Part shown: piece after piece, positions 1 to 8,233 of the stretch
Position numbering within the stretch: the first letter of the stretch is position 1
Layout: each line of letters opens with the position of its first letter
From: an uncultured Oscillospiraceae bacterium
GTDB taxonomy: Bacteria; Bacillota; Clostridia; Oscillospirales; Oscillospiraceae
Direction of reading: 5' to 3'
DNA: 43,410 bases
Assembly: GCA_934565775.1 (NCBI GenBank)
Contig: CAKTIN010000005.1
Location: 1 to 43,410, forward strand
Position numbers and translations under genes: made by a program
Notes under the pieces: generated by a model
What the model was told of the DNA's origin: nothing
Database searches by the model: none
Seen by the model: only the letters and a program-made list of their open reading frames with translations

Positions 1-2
1 AG

Positions 3-209
3 TTCTACGCAGAGCGCGGCTTCCAGAACGAGCCCCAGCGCTGCAAGGCTTGCCGTGACGCTCGCAAGAACGCCACTCGCGGCCCCCGTGAGTTCTTCAC
101 CGCGACCTGCGCCCGCTGCGGCGGCGAGGCCAAGGTGCCCTTCGAGCCCAAGTCCGACCGTCCCGTGTACTGCAGCGAGTGCTTCGCGCAGATGCGTGCC
201 AACGGCTAA
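3..209 (+). CDS. Zinc-ribbon domain protein (5' end outside window)
   Basis: Open from the left edge in frame 3 to TAA at 207-209, so only the C-terminal 68 residues are present. Two Cys pairs (CKAC near the start, CARC and CSEC later) fit a small zinc-ribbon protein; the CKACRDARK stretch followed by a second CxxC...CxxC ribbon is common in short Clostridia proteins annotated as zinc-ribbon or probable zinc-binding domain proteins. A nucleic-acid or protein-binding role is only inferred. The gene is followed at once by a strong terminator, so it closes its transcription unit. No start or upstream context can be seen. Confidence 0.8.
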   Translation, partial: FYAERGFQNEPQRCKACRDARKNATRGPREFFTATCARCGGEAKVPFEPKSDRPVYCSECFAQMRANG

Positions 210-224
210 TTCCATTGCAAACCA

Positions 225-250
225 AACGAGGCTGCTTTCGCAGCCTCGTT
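225..250 (+). terminator. Rho-independent terminator
   Basis: Perfect stem AACGAGGCTGC / GCAGCCTCGTT with a TTTC loop, followed by TTCTTTTT on the plus strand. It ends the zinc-ribbon gene and lies between two convergent genes. Confidence 0.9.
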
Positions 251-261
251 TTCTTTTTGCT

Positions 262-1164
262 TCAGAACAGGTCCAGCATCGCGTCCAGGTAAATCTCCTC
301 CCGCACCCGCAGCCAGTACTCCGGCTTCGTCAGATAATAGAGCAGAAATTCCAGGATCAGCGCGCTGCCCAGCCCCCGGCCCTCGATCTTAAAATTGGAA
401 AAGCCCAGGGGCAGATAGGTGCCAAGAATCTCCGGAACGCCGATGAAGCTGGGGTTTTCCATGGCCCGGGAGAAGCGATAGCCCCCGGCGGCGTCCGGCG
501 CCGGGCAGCGGTGCTCCGGCCCCGGCTCCCCCAGATTTTTCCGGCTGACCGCCTCATAGCAGGCCTTCCGCTCCCGGCAGCCAAACCAGCAGCATTCGTT
601 GCACAGAAATTCCGTCTTGTCCTTCAGCGCCTGGGGCAGCGCCACCAGCTCCCGGGCATGATTCAGCCGGAAATCCGGCACCACATAGCGAAACTCCTCC
701 CGCTCCAGCTCCTGTCGAAGGTCCTGGAACCGGGTCAGCACCTTGGTGGTGGAGGAGACAAAATAGAGCCCCGGGTAGCGCTGCCGCAGGGAATCCAGAA
801 GCAGCTCCGAGTGGACGATCACCCCGCCGCCCGGGGTCTCGCTCAGCAGGCGGCACAGGGCGTTGCACCGGGCATCCGCCAGATGCTCCTGCCGCAGCAG
901 GGAGTTGCTGAAGGTCAGCCGGGGCGAAATGCCGTATTCCCGCACCAGGGCAAAAACCTCCCGGGGATCCTCCCGGCCGGTCCCCACCCGGCCGCCGGCC
1001 CAGATGGCATCCGCCGGCGCGCCGTAGATCGAGCCGATGCCGCACCAGTCGTAGAAATATTCCCGGTGCTCCCGGTACAGGGGCAGAAACACCCGGTACA
1101 GCTCATAAAAGGCGAACAGCCCGGGCAGATGATACCAGGCCCGCGCCCCGTTTTCCGAATTCAT
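262..1164 (-). CDS. U32-peptidase-like conserved protein
   Basis: 300 residues from the ATG at 1164, chosen because GGGAGG lies about 7 bases upstream; a longer frame to 1245 exists but would run back through a hairpin. Two features recall U32 peptidases and the related UbiU/UbiV and RlhA proteins: a Cys-rich cluster near residue 190 (CNECCWFGCRERKACYE) and a SNFKIEGRGLG segment near 265, which matches the FKIEGR motif of U32 proteins. U32-related proteins often bind Fe-S clusters through such cysteines. No signal peptide, so cytosolic. It is last in an operon with the secreted protein and lipoprotein upstream, but a 14-bp stem separates it from them. Substrate unknown; family placement is by motif only. 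Confidence 0.55.
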   Translation of the reverse strand: MNSENGARAWYHLPGLFAFYELYRVFLPLYREHREYFYDWCGIGSIYGAPADAIWAGGRVGTGREDPREVFALVREYGISPRLTFSNSLLRQEHLADARCNALCRLLSETPGGGVIVHSELLLDSLRQRYPGLYFVSSTTKVLTRFQDLRQELEREEFRYVVPDFRLNHARELVALPQALKDKTEFLCNECCWFGCRERKACYEAVSRKNLGEPGPEHRCPAPDAAGGYRFSRAMENPSFIGVPEILGTYLPLGFSNFKIEGRGLGSALILEFLLYYLTKPEYWLRVREEIYLDAMLDLF

Positions 1165-1186
1165 AACCGGTTTTCCTCCCTGTTTG

Positions 1187-1218
1187 GAGCCCGGGCCGAA
1201 GCTCTTCGGCCCGGGCTC
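1187..1218. terminator. Long GC-rich hairpin between two minus-strand genes
   Basis: 14-bp perfect stem GAGCCCGGGCCGAA / TTCGGCCCGGGCTC with a four-base loop. On the minus strand, the transcribed direction, no T-run follows, so it may act as an intercistronic processing or attenuation hairpin. On the plus strand it is followed by a T-rich tract. Confidence 0.5.
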
Positions 1219-1231
1219 TCTTTCTCGCTTT

Positions 1232-3634
1232 TTACCGGATCTCAATATAGGGCAAAATGACGCTCATGGACTCCACCATGGTCCAGTATTGATCCCGCAC
1301 CTGCCGGTCCTTCTGCGCCAGAATGGCCCGGTAATCGCAGTCCCAGGTGGCCAGGGCCAGGAAGCCGCCGCCCCACTGCCCAATGACCCGATAGTGGGGC
1401 AGGTCGATCATGCCCTCGTCGGTATAGCCGGTGAGCCCCAGGGTGAAAAGGGGATAGCGCTCGCCGCCGGGGGCCAGGAAGTACAGGGTGCTGGCCATTT
1501 CTCCGTCCTCGACCTGGTAATACCCGCCCCACTCTCCGGGCGCCGTAAAGGCGAAGCGCCCGTTCAGCGGCGCGATCTCAAAGGCGTCTCCGAAGGTGGA
1601 GGTCCAGGTGGAGGCGGCGTTGGCCACCTCCCGGATGGATTCCATCGTGAGCCGCTGGGCGCCCTCTGGGACGGGATAGGGATCGTCGTCGTTCAGATAG
1701 AAGCTCTCCGTGCCCTGCTCGGTGAGCCTTCCGTCGGTCAGGGTATAGACCGTGTTCAGCACCATCCCCTGATGGGCAGAGGAGAGGGCGACGCCGCCCT
1801 TGCCGTCGTACCCGAAGAGGGTGCTGCCGCCGGAGGTGGCGGCCCGCCCCAGCAGGGTCACGCCGCTGTCGCCGCCCTTGTACACCAGGAATGCGGCGTC
1901 TGCGTAGGAGAGCTGGGCCAGGACCAGAAGCTCGTCGATCCCGTCCCGGTCCATATCATAGAAGCAGTAGGACCCCAGGTCCCGGGCGGAGAAGTCCTCC
2001 ACATTGCTCAGCTCCAGCCCCGCGTCAATGAGCCACTCGTAGTGCCGCAGAAGGGTGCGGTACTGGGATTCATACGGGTTCACGCTCTCGGTGGGCACCA
2101 CCGGGTCGTTCTCCCCGAAGCTGCCCGGGGCGATGTCCGCGTTTTTCTGGTAGAAGAACAGAGCGTCGGTAAAGCCGTAAAGGGTATCCAGCTCCTGCTC
2201 CACCTGCGTCTGGACCCGGCTGACGGCCCCGGCGAGGGTCTCGTCAAAGCGCACCGCCTCATAGGACTCCCAGGCCGTCCGCAGATACAGGACCATGGCC
2301 CCCCGCAAAAGGGCGGCCCGCGTAGCCAGAGGCTCGTCGCTGTCCTTCGCCAGAGCATACATTTTTGCAAAGTCCTTTTGCAGCTCGGCAGCCGCCACCA
2401 GGGTCAGCACCGCGCTGTTTTTCTTGTTGACCTGTAGGGTATGCGCATCAAACAGGTTGATAGCGGTTTGCAGAACCTTGCTCGCCGGGTCCTGGATCAC
2501 CCATTCATCCTTAATTGCGTCCCCCACATAGGTGTTCAGGCACTCCTGCACCACCAGAGACACGCCGTCTTTCAGCAGGTAGCTCCGCTCATCGTCCTGA
2601 TAGCTGGCATAGGAGCGGAGCACGGACTTGCCGTTCCGGCACAGAGCGCCCGGCGCGAAGGCCAGCCAATTCTTGTCCTTTGACGTATCGACCTGGTCCA
2701 GCAGGGCCCCCAGGGCGTCTGCGTAGAAGTCGGAGATCTGCTCCACCTCAAACAGATGGGCACCGATCTTGAGATAGTCCCGCAGGGACAGGGTCTCCCC
2801 CTCGTCCACGTCCTTGATTCCCTCCAGAATCTGCCGGAAGGGCGCGGTACCGGCCTCGCCGAGCAGAAGGCGTCCCTCCCCGGGGATGCTCTCCCCCAGG
2901 GCCTCGCAGAAGGCCTCATAGCCGTCGTTGACCCCCAGGGTGACGGTGATCGCCTGGTCCAGGGTCTTGGCCCGCTTTGCCATGACCTCCAGCAGATTGT
3001 CCGGGCTCCCCGCCGGGCGCAGGATCTTCAGCAGGAAGTCCTGGTAGTCGTCGTCCTGGGCCTTGCCCCAGAGGGCGTCGATGCGCAGATTCCAAACTGC
3101 GTCATACAGGGCGGCGAACAGGGTCAGCGCATTTTGGGCCTCCTCCCCGCCGCTGAGATTTCCCAGCAGATCGGCGGAATACGCACCGTTGGACAGGATC
3201 CGGTCCGTCTCGGCCAGCATCCGGTCCAGATTGTCCGCCGCGGTGTTGACGCACAGCACGCCCTGCCGGTTCACAAAGACGCAGGCCTGGAACTGGTCCA
3301 TCAGCCCGGCCAGGGGGAACAGGGAGAAAATGTCCACGCTCTTGACGGTCAGGTCATAGGGGTCCGGGTTGAGGCGGACGTACCCGTTCTGGGTCACAAA
3401 AGAGCCGTCGCTGTCCTGCCGCAGATTCAGCATGGCCGCAGCGGCCTCCAGGGTCATATAATAGGACCCGTCTGCATCGATCCACAGCTCGGTCATCCCG
3501 GTGTAGTCGCTGAACAGGCGGCAGTACGGCACGGAGACCGCCAGGAGCTCCTCCCCGGCGGCGCTTACGGGAACCGGCAGCAGCGCCAGGATCAGCAGCG
3601 CCGCGATCCAGCGCAGAAAGGTTCTGTGTTTCAT
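1232..3634 (-). CDS. Large secreted protein of unknown function
   Basis: 800 residues. The N-terminus (MKHRTF, then a hydrophobic run ending PVSAAG) is a Sec signal peptide, so the protein is exported. The first 140 residues contain a short copper-amine-oxidase-like or substrate-like segment (YYMTLEAAAAMLNL). The middle is helical, without recognisable catalytic motifs. Around residue 550 a DMDRDGIDELL loop resembles an EF-hand/dockerin-style calcium-binding loop of the kind that opens FG-GAP-like or VCBS-like repeats, followed by beta-rich sequence. The start overlaps the stop of the upstream lipoprotein gene by ATGA, so the two are translationally coupled. I do not recognise a specific family; a cell-surface or stress-related role is speculation. 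Confidence 0.8.
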   Translation of the reverse strand: MKHRTFLRWIAALLILALLPVPVSAAGEELLAVSVPYCRLFSDYTGMTELWIDADGSYYMTLEAAAAMLNLRQDSDGSFVTQNGYVRLNPDPYDLTVKSVDIFSLFPLAGLMDQFQACVFVNRQGVLCVNTAADNLDRMLAETDRILSNGAYSADLLGNLSGGEEAQNALTLFAALYDAVWNLRIDALWGKAQDDDYQDFLLKILRPAGSPDNLLEVMAKRAKTLDQAITVTLGVNDGYEAFCEALGESIPGEGRLLLGEAGTAPFRQILEGIKDVDEGETLSLRDYLKIGAHLFEVEQISDFYADALGALLDQVDTSKDKNWLAFAPGALCRNGKSVLRSYASYQDDERSYLLKDGVSLVVQECLNTYVGDAIKDEWVIQDPASKVLQTAINLFDAHTLQVNKKNSAVLTLVAAAELQKDFAKMYALAKDSDEPLATRAALLRGAMVLYLRTAWESYEAVRFDETLAGAVSRVQTQVEQELDTLYGFTDALFFYQKNADIAPGSFGENDPVVPTESVNPYESQYRTLLRHYEWLIDAGLELSNVEDFSARDLGSYCFYDMDRDGIDELLVLAQLSYADAAFLVYKGGDSGVTLLGRAATSGGSTLFGYDGKGGVALSSAHQGMVLNTVYTLTDGRLTEQGTESFYLNDDDPYPVPEGAQRLTMESIREVANAASTWTSTFGDAFEIAPLNGRFAFTAPGEWGGYYQVEDGEMASTLYFLAPGGERYPLFTLGLTGYTDEGMIDLPHYRVIGQWGGGFLALATWDCDYRAILAQKDRQVRDQYWTMVESMSVILPYIEIR

Positions 3635-4146
3635 GCGGCAGCCTCCATTTCTCCCATCAACTGCTCCAGATAGGTCAGCAGGCCGCCGTACATGGCGTCT
3701 GCAAAGGCCCAGGAGTCCGCAGGATGGCCGTTTTCGTCAATTTCCAGGGTCAGCTCCGTGACCTTGGTGGGGTAGGTCCCGGTTTTCAGCGCCTCCAGAA
3801 GTTCCTCCGGCCCGCCGCCGGAGGCCAGGATCTCCGAGGCCAGGGCCGAAATATCCGGCGCGGTGATCTCCACCTGGGCCGTCTTGTCGTCGCTCTGCTT
3901 CACCTTCAGGGTCGAGGCCTCTGCAAGCACCTGCTCCAGCTGGGCCCCCAGGGTGTCCGGCGCCTCCTCCGGGCTCGCGCTCTTTAAGTAGCTCTTCAGC
4001 CGGGATCCGGCGTCTTGCTTCTGCGCAGATGTGGAGCTGGTATGGGAGGTGCTGGTGGGACGGCGCTTTTTGGTACTGCAGCCGCTCAGCAGCCCGGCCG
4101 CCAATAGGATCAGCGCCAGGATCCGCAGAAAATGTTGCTTTTTCAT
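3631..4146 (-). CDS. Putative lipoprotein
   Basis: 171 residues from ATG at 4146, preceded by AAAGGGGAGA; a GTG-started extension to 4203 is rejected because it runs through the promoter. The N-terminus MKKQHFLRILA...LLSGC is a lipoprotein signal with lipobox LSGC at Cys23, followed by a Ser/Thr/Lys-rich linker. The mature part is acidic and helical, with no recognised domain (segment QVEITAPDISALASEIL, then a Glu-rich tail). It resembles small DUF-type Clostridia lipoproteins of unknown role. Stop and the next start overlap (ATGA), so it is made with the large secreted protein and the two may form a pair at the membrane. Confidence 0.8.
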   Translation of the reverse strand: MKKQHFLRILALILLAAGLLSGCSTKKRRPTSTSHTSSTSAQKQDAGSRLKSYLKSASPEEAPDTLGAQLEQVLAEASTLKVKQSDDKTAQVEITAPDISALASEILASGGGPEELLEALKTGTYPTKVTELTLEIDENGHPADSWAFADAMYGGLLTYLEQLMGEMEAAA

Positions 4147-4170
4147 GGAAAATCTCCCCTTTCTATCAAA

Positions 4171-4199
4171 AATATACCATAGGTCCAGGGAGAAAGCAA
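4171..4199 (-). promoter_or_regulatory. Promoter of the lipoprotein/secreted protein operon
   Basis: Minus strand TTGCTT (4199-4194), 17-base spacer, TATATT (4176-4171); predicted start about 18 bases before the lipoprotein ATG. Confidence 0.6.
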
Positions 4200-4224
4200 T
4201 CACAAAAAGCAGATTGGCGCAGAA

Positions 4225-4251
4225 ATCGGCCCCCGGGTCCCGGGGGCCGAT
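4225..4251 (-). terminator. Hairpin after the ABC exporter operon
   Basis: 12-bp perfect stem ATCGGCCCCCGG / CCGGGGGCCGAT with a 3-base loop, 3 bases after the stop of the last exporter gene. Only a short T-run follows on the minus strand, so termination may be partial. Confidence 0.65.
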
Positions 4252-4254
4252 CGT

Positions 4255-5925
4255 TTATTGCGCAGCCGGTGCGGCGGCCGGTGTCCGGCTGCCCCGGATC
4301 TCCACGGTGCGGCCGCCGAGGCAATCGTAAATGCGGTGAGAGATGGACAGGACCGTGCGCCCCTGAGAGGCCCGGTGCAGCGCCTCCAGGACCCGGGCCT
4401 CGGTCTCGGCATCCAGATTCGCCGTAATCTCGTCCAGCAGCAGCACCGCCGGGTCGGCCGCCGCCGCCCGGGCGATGGACAGCAGCTGCCACTCTCCCTG
4501 GGAAAAGAGCCCGTCCGTGCAGGGGGTGTCGTACCCCTGGGGCAGGGCCAGGATCCCCTCGTCGATCCCCGCGAGCCTTGCCGCATTTTGGGCCATTTCC
4601 CTTGTGATTCCCGGATCGCCCAGGGTAATCTGGGCCAGCACCGTCCCCGGCACCCGGGCAAAATGCTGCTCCACGCAGCCGACGCAGGCGCGGCGGCTGC
4701 CGTCGGGAATCTGCCCCACATCCACGCCGCCGATGGTGACCGAGCCGGCCTGGGGCCGGTACAGCCCCAGGAGCAGGCAGAAGATCGTGCTCTTCCCGGC
4801 TCCCGTCCGGCCGGTCAGGGTGACCTGCTCCCCCTGCCTGACGGTCAGGGAGAAGTCCCGCAGGACCGGCTCCTGCCCGTAGCCGAAGGTCACATGGGAC
4901 AGCACCACATCCCCGCCCGGGACGGCGCCCCCCTCCGCCGGGATTTTTCGCTCCGGCTGGCTCAGGAAAGCATCAATCCGCCGCACCCCGGCCAGGGCCG
5001 ACTGAATGGTCTGGATCTCCATGCCCAGGCTCTCAATGGGGGCAAAGATCCGGGAAATATAGCTGATAACGGCGACCGAGGTACCCACGGACATCCCGAA
5101 CAGCGCCAGGATCTCCGCCTTGCCAGAGGCGGACAGCAGCATCACGATCCCCACCACCGCGGCATTCAGCAGCAGCACCACAGGGGAGTAGACCGCGTCA
5201 TAGAAATTCGTTTTTTCCACGGCGGCATAGCTCTCGCCGATGGAGCGGTCATAGCGGCGCTCCCGGTAGGCCTCCAGCCCAAGGGCGCGGATGGTGCGGA
5301 TGTTGTGGAGGGTCTCCGGCACCTGCCCCGCCACGGCGGCCACCGCCCGGCGGTTTTCCAGCTGGGCGGCCAGCATTTTCTTCTGCACCCGCCGGGTAAA
5401 AAGGGCGAAAAGCGGCAGCACTCCCAGCAGGACCAGCGCCAGTCCCGTATTTTTCACCGCGATTACCCCCAGAATGGACACGATCCGGCAGGCGTCTGCG
5501 ATCATGCTGATAATGCCGGAGGTAAACAGGGCCTCCACCGTATCCACATCCCCGGAAAAGCGCGCCGCGACCTCCCCGGGCTTCTGCCCGGCCAGCGTAC
5601 TGGCAGGCAGCCGGGTCAGCTTTTGGGACATTTCCGACCGCAGGGCATGGGTCATCTTCTGGCCGAAGAGCACCAGCAGGGTCTCCTGCCCCGAGGAGAG
5701 CGCCCCCTCCAGGGCCAGGCTCCCGAAATACAGCAGCACCGCCGCGGCCGGCAGGGGCAGCCCCCCGGTCAGGCGGTCAATCACCCGGGCAAGGAGCAGC
5801 GGTGGCAGCAGCGACGCCCCCACCGACGCCGCCACGCACAAAATCGTACCTGCGGCAAGCAGACGGTGGGTCCGCACCGCTGCCCGGAGGGCGGCAAGCA
5901 CCCCGGCTTCAGTTCTGCGTTTCAT
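4255..5925 (-). CDS. Heterodimeric ABC exporter, subunit 2 (permease-ATPase fusion)
   Basis: 556 residues. N-terminal six-helix ABC-exporter membrane domain (about residues 15-300), then one nucleotide-binding domain: Walker A TGRTGAGKST, Walker B AVLLLDEITANLD with the catalytic Glu, H-loop ISHR. The signature motif is degenerate: FSQGEWQ instead of LSGGQ. Start taken at the ATG at 5925, which has AGGAGG 8 bases upstream; this overlaps the first exporter gene by 17 bases. The partner has a canonical signature but a degenerate Walker B, so the two are expected to form a BmrCD/TM287-288-like heterodimer with one dead and one active ATP site. Likely exports drugs or another amphipathic compound; the substrate cannot be read from sequence. 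Confidence 0.93.
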   Translation of the reverse strand: MKRRTEAGVLAALRAAVRTHRLLAAGTILCVAASVGASLLPPLLLARVIDRLTGGLPLPAAAVLLYFGSLALEGALSSGQETLLVLFGQKMTHALRSEMSQKLTRLPASTLAGQKPGEVAARFSGDVDTVEALFTSGIISMIADACRIVSILGVIAVKNTGLALVLLGVLPLFALFTRRVQKKMLAAQLENRRAVAAVAGQVPETLHNIRTIRALGLEAYRERRYDRSIGESYAAVEKTNFYDAVYSPVVLLLNAAVVGIVMLLSASGKAEILALFGMSVGTSVAVISYISRIFAPIESLGMEIQTIQSALAGVRRIDAFLSQPERKIPAEGGAVPGGDVVLSHVTFGYGQEPVLRDFSLTVRQGEQVTLTGRTGAGKSTIFCLLLGLYRPQAGSVTIGGVDVGQIPDGSRRACVGCVEQHFARVPGTVLAQITLGDPGITREMAQNAARLAGIDEGILALPQGYDTPCTDGLFSQGEWQLLSIARAAAADPAVLLLDEITANLDAETEARVLEALHRASQGRTVLSISHRIYDCLGGRTVEIRGSRTPAAAPAAQ

Positions 5926-7651
5926 GGGGATTCCCTCCTGTCTGACTTTCATAAAGGCGGCGGTAGGCCGGGACGGAGGCCATCAGCGCCTCGTGGGTTC
6001 CCACGGTGGCCCTCCTGTCCTCCAGAAAGACAATCTGCCGCATTTGCGGGAAGTGATAAAGCCGGTGGGAGATCAAAAAGACCACCTTATCCCGGGCATA
6101 CGCCCGGAGATTTTCAAAGACCGTATCCTCGGTTTTCCGGTCCAGGGCGGAAAAGGGATCGTCCAGGACCAGCACCGGCCGGGGATGGGCCAGGGTCCGG
6201 GCCAGAGCCAGCCGCTGGGCCTGGCCGCCGGAAAGGCGCGTCCCCCTGCCGCCGATCTCCGTCTCCGGTCCCTTTTCCATGGCGCAGACCTCCTCCTTCA
6301 GCGCCACGGCGGAGAGATACGGTAGAAGGTCCTGCTCGCTGCCGCAGAGCACATTCTCCCGCACCGTATCGCTGCTGAGCTCCGGGTCATGCCCCAGGTA
6401 GCCCACCGTCCCGGCAAGCTCCCGGGGTGAAAGCGTGGAAAGCTCCCGCCCTCCAAAGCGGACCGAGCCGCCATAGGGCGCTTCGCAGAGGAAAACCCGG
6501 CCAAAGGTGGATTTTCCGCAGGCTACCGGCCCGGTCACCCCGATGAGGTCCCCGGGCTGCGCCGTCAGGGAAAGCTCCGAGAATACCGGCGTCTGCCCGT
6601 AGGCAAAGGAGAGCCGGTCCAGCGTGACCGCCGCCGCAGGCGGCACCTCCAGCGGTGCCAGGGGCTCCGGCGCTTTCATCAGGGGCCGGATGCGGTTCCA
6701 GGAGACCTGGGCCTTCTGCACGGAATTGAACAGCTTGGCCACCTTGGAGGACTTCACCGTCAGCTTCGTAAAGCAGGACAGGAAGGTCGTAAAGGCCGCA
6801 ATGTCCCAAGCCCTCCAGCCAGTCCCCAGCACGTTCTTCGCACCGAGCCACAGGATAAAGCACACCCCCGCCTCCGACGCCGCCAGATACAGCGGCGGCA
6901 GGGCCGACTGCCACACGTTGGACCGCACGGCGGTTGTTTCATAGCCCGCCAGGGCCTGCTCATAGTCCCGCTCCCGGACGCTCTCGCAGCCGTAGGTCCG
7001 GTAGGTCACGGCGTTTTCCGCCCGGTCCAGCGTCGCGGCGCTCAGCGCCCCCGCCGCCCTCTTATAGGCCGCTCCTGCCCGCTGCACGGGCTTTTTCATC
7101 CACGCCGCGCAGACATAGGAGGCCGGGGTGAAGAGCAGGCTGAGCAGCGCCAGCCGCCAGTCATACACAAACAGCATACAGGCGTAGCCCACCAGGGCCA
7201 CCCCGGTGTCAAAGACCTCCGTGGTAAATTTCCGCATTCCCTCCACGCAGTCGTCCACGTCGGAGATGGCCTTGGTCAGCAGCGCCCCGGCGCCCTCCCG
7301 CTCCAGAGCGGCGCGGCTTCGCCGCACCAGATTGGCATAGAGCACCCCCTTCATCCGGCGGTTGACCTGATTGGCAAAGCGCCGGACATAAAAGCGCTTG
7401 ACAAAGCGCGCCCCCTGGACCCCAAGGGTCACCGCAAAATAGGCCAGCACCAGAACGGCCATCCGCCCGGTGGCCGCCCGCCCGCCGAGAATATCCGCAA
7501 GGCACTGGGCCATCCGCCCCTCAAACCAGGGCGCGGCCAGCAGCCCTACATTATAAAGCAGTCCGGAGGCCGTCACAAAGGTCAGCGGCAGCCATTCGGC
7601 CCGGAAATAGGCGCCAATGCGATCCGGGTGCGCCATATTTTTTGTCTCCAT
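5909..7651 (-). CDS. Heterodimeric ABC exporter, subunit 1 (permease-ATPase fusion)
   Basis: 580 residues, six-helix exporter membrane domain followed by a nucleotide-binding domain: Walker A TGPVACGKST, canonical signature LSGGQAQR, Walker B PVLVLDDPFSALD, in which the catalytic Glu is Asp, H-loop ISHR. The Asp marks this as the half with the degenerate Walker B of heterodimeric exporters. Start taken at the ATG at 7651 because AAAGGA sits 9 bases upstream; an in-frame GTG at 7669 would place that same AAAGGA inside the gene. It follows the MarR gene by 14 bases and overlaps the second subunit by 17, so the three form one operon controlled at the marR promoter. Confidence 0.93.
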   Translation of the reverse strand: METKNMAHPDRIGAYFRAEWLPLTFVTASGLLYNVGLLAAPWFEGRMAQCLADILGGRAATGRMAVLVLAYFAVTLGVQGARFVKRFYVRRFANQVNRRMKGVLYANLVRRSRAALEREGAGALLTKAISDVDDCVEGMRKFTTEVFDTGVALVGYACMLFVYDWRLALLSLLFTPASYVCAAWMKKPVQRAGAAYKRAAGALSAATLDRAENAVTYRTYGCESVRERDYEQALAGYETTAVRSNVWQSALPPLYLAASEAGVCFILWLGAKNVLGTGWRAWDIAAFTTFLSCFTKLTVKSSKVAKLFNSVQKAQVSWNRIRPLMKAPEPLAPLEVPPAAAVTLDRLSFAYGQTPVFSELSLTAQPGDLIGVTGPVACGKSTFGRVFLCEAPYGGSVRFGGRELSTLSPRELAGTVGYLGHDPELSSDTVRENVLCGSEQDLLPYLSAVALKEEVCAMEKGPETEIGGRGTRLSGGQAQRLALARTLAHPRPVLVLDDPFSALDRKTEDTVFENLRAYARDKVVFLISHRLYHFPQMRQIVFLEDRRATVGTHEALMASVPAYRRLYESQTGGNPHETQN

Positions 7652-7665
7652 CGCCCCGATTCCTT

Positions 7666-8115
7666 TCACTTTTGCAGAAAATGGGGAAAGCCCGCCCGGC
7701 TTTCGGTTTTTGACGCGGCATACAGCTTATCCAGCAGCGCCGCAAACACCGCCGCTTCCTCCTCGGTCAGGGCGGAGGTCAGGTATTCATAAAAGGCTGA
7801 CTCGATCTCCGCCTTGGAGGACTTCAGCGTCTCCGCCCGCTCCGTGGGGAACAGGAGCTGGCTGCGCCGGTCCTTGGGGTCGTCTCTGCGCACCAGAAAG
7901 CCCTTGGCCTCCAGATTTTTGGTCCGCCGGGCAATGGCGGCCTTATCTGCATGGAGGAGCTCCGCCAGCCTGGCCTGGGTGCAGCCGGGATTGTGCCGCA
8001 GGGCGTGGATAAAGTCCAACTCCGCCGTGCCGACACCCTCCTCCCGCAGGGAGAGCAGCACCAGCTTTTCCCCCTCCCGGGCAATTTTCGTGATTTTCCG
8101 TTCCGTTCGGTCCAT
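7666..8115 (-). CDS. MarR-family transcriptional regulator
   Basis: 149 residues from the ATG at 8115 with GGAGG upstream. The winged helix-turn-helix is clear: CTQARLAELLHADKAAIARR as recognition region, EAKGFLVRR, then the wing with DDPKDRRSQLL, the MarR D-x-R-S signature. Helical ends would make the dimer. It is first in an operon with the two exporter halves, the usual arrangement of a ligand-released repressor with its efflux pump. Directly upstream is a perfect sigma-A promoter whose start region is covered by a 30-base dyad, so autorepression of the whole operon is very likely (inference). The longer frame to 8262 is rejected because it runs through that promoter. Confidence 0.93.
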   Translation of the reverse strand: MDRTERKITKIAREGEKLVLLSLREEGVGTAELDFIHALRHNPGCTQARLAELLHADKAAIARRTKNLEAKGFLVRRDDPKDRRSQLLFPTERAETLKSSKAEIESAFYEYLTSALTEEEAAVFAALLDKLYAASKTESRAGFPHFLQK

Positions 8116-8136
8116 ACCGCGCCTCCATAGTCGATT

Positions 8137-8166
8137 CGTTGTACCTACATCCTTGTAGCTACAACG
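8137..8166. promoter_or_regulatory. MarR operator dyad
   Basis: 30-base inverted repeat: CGTTGTACCTAC - 6 bases - GTAGCTACAACG, 12-base arms with one mismatch. It starts one base after the -10 box of the marR promoter and covers the transcription start, the expected place for a repressor site. Confidence 0.85.
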
Positions 8167-8195
8167 ATTATAGTCCGCCTCTCCGCCTCTGTCAA
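8167..8195 (-). promoter_or_regulatory. Consensus promoter of the marR-exporter operon
   Basis: Minus strand TTGACA (8195-8190), exactly 17 bases, TATAAT (8172-8167). Both boxes match consensus. Confidence 0.92.
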
Positions 8196-8200
8196 GAGGG

Positions 8201-8229
8201 AAGGGGCGGGATGCTTCATCCCGCCCCTT
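8201..8229 (-). terminator. Terminator of the tetR gene
   Basis: 13-bp perfect stem AAGGGGCGGGATG / CATCCCGCCCCTT with a 3-base loop, between the tetR stop and the marR -35 box. The T-run on the minus strand is weak (TTCCCTCTT). Confidence 0.7.
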
Positions 8230-8233
8230 TTGG

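Noticed and set aside
55..1260. 401-codon plus-strand frame
   Set aside because: Runs through a terminator and opposite the U32-like gene; Pro/Gln-rich shadow.
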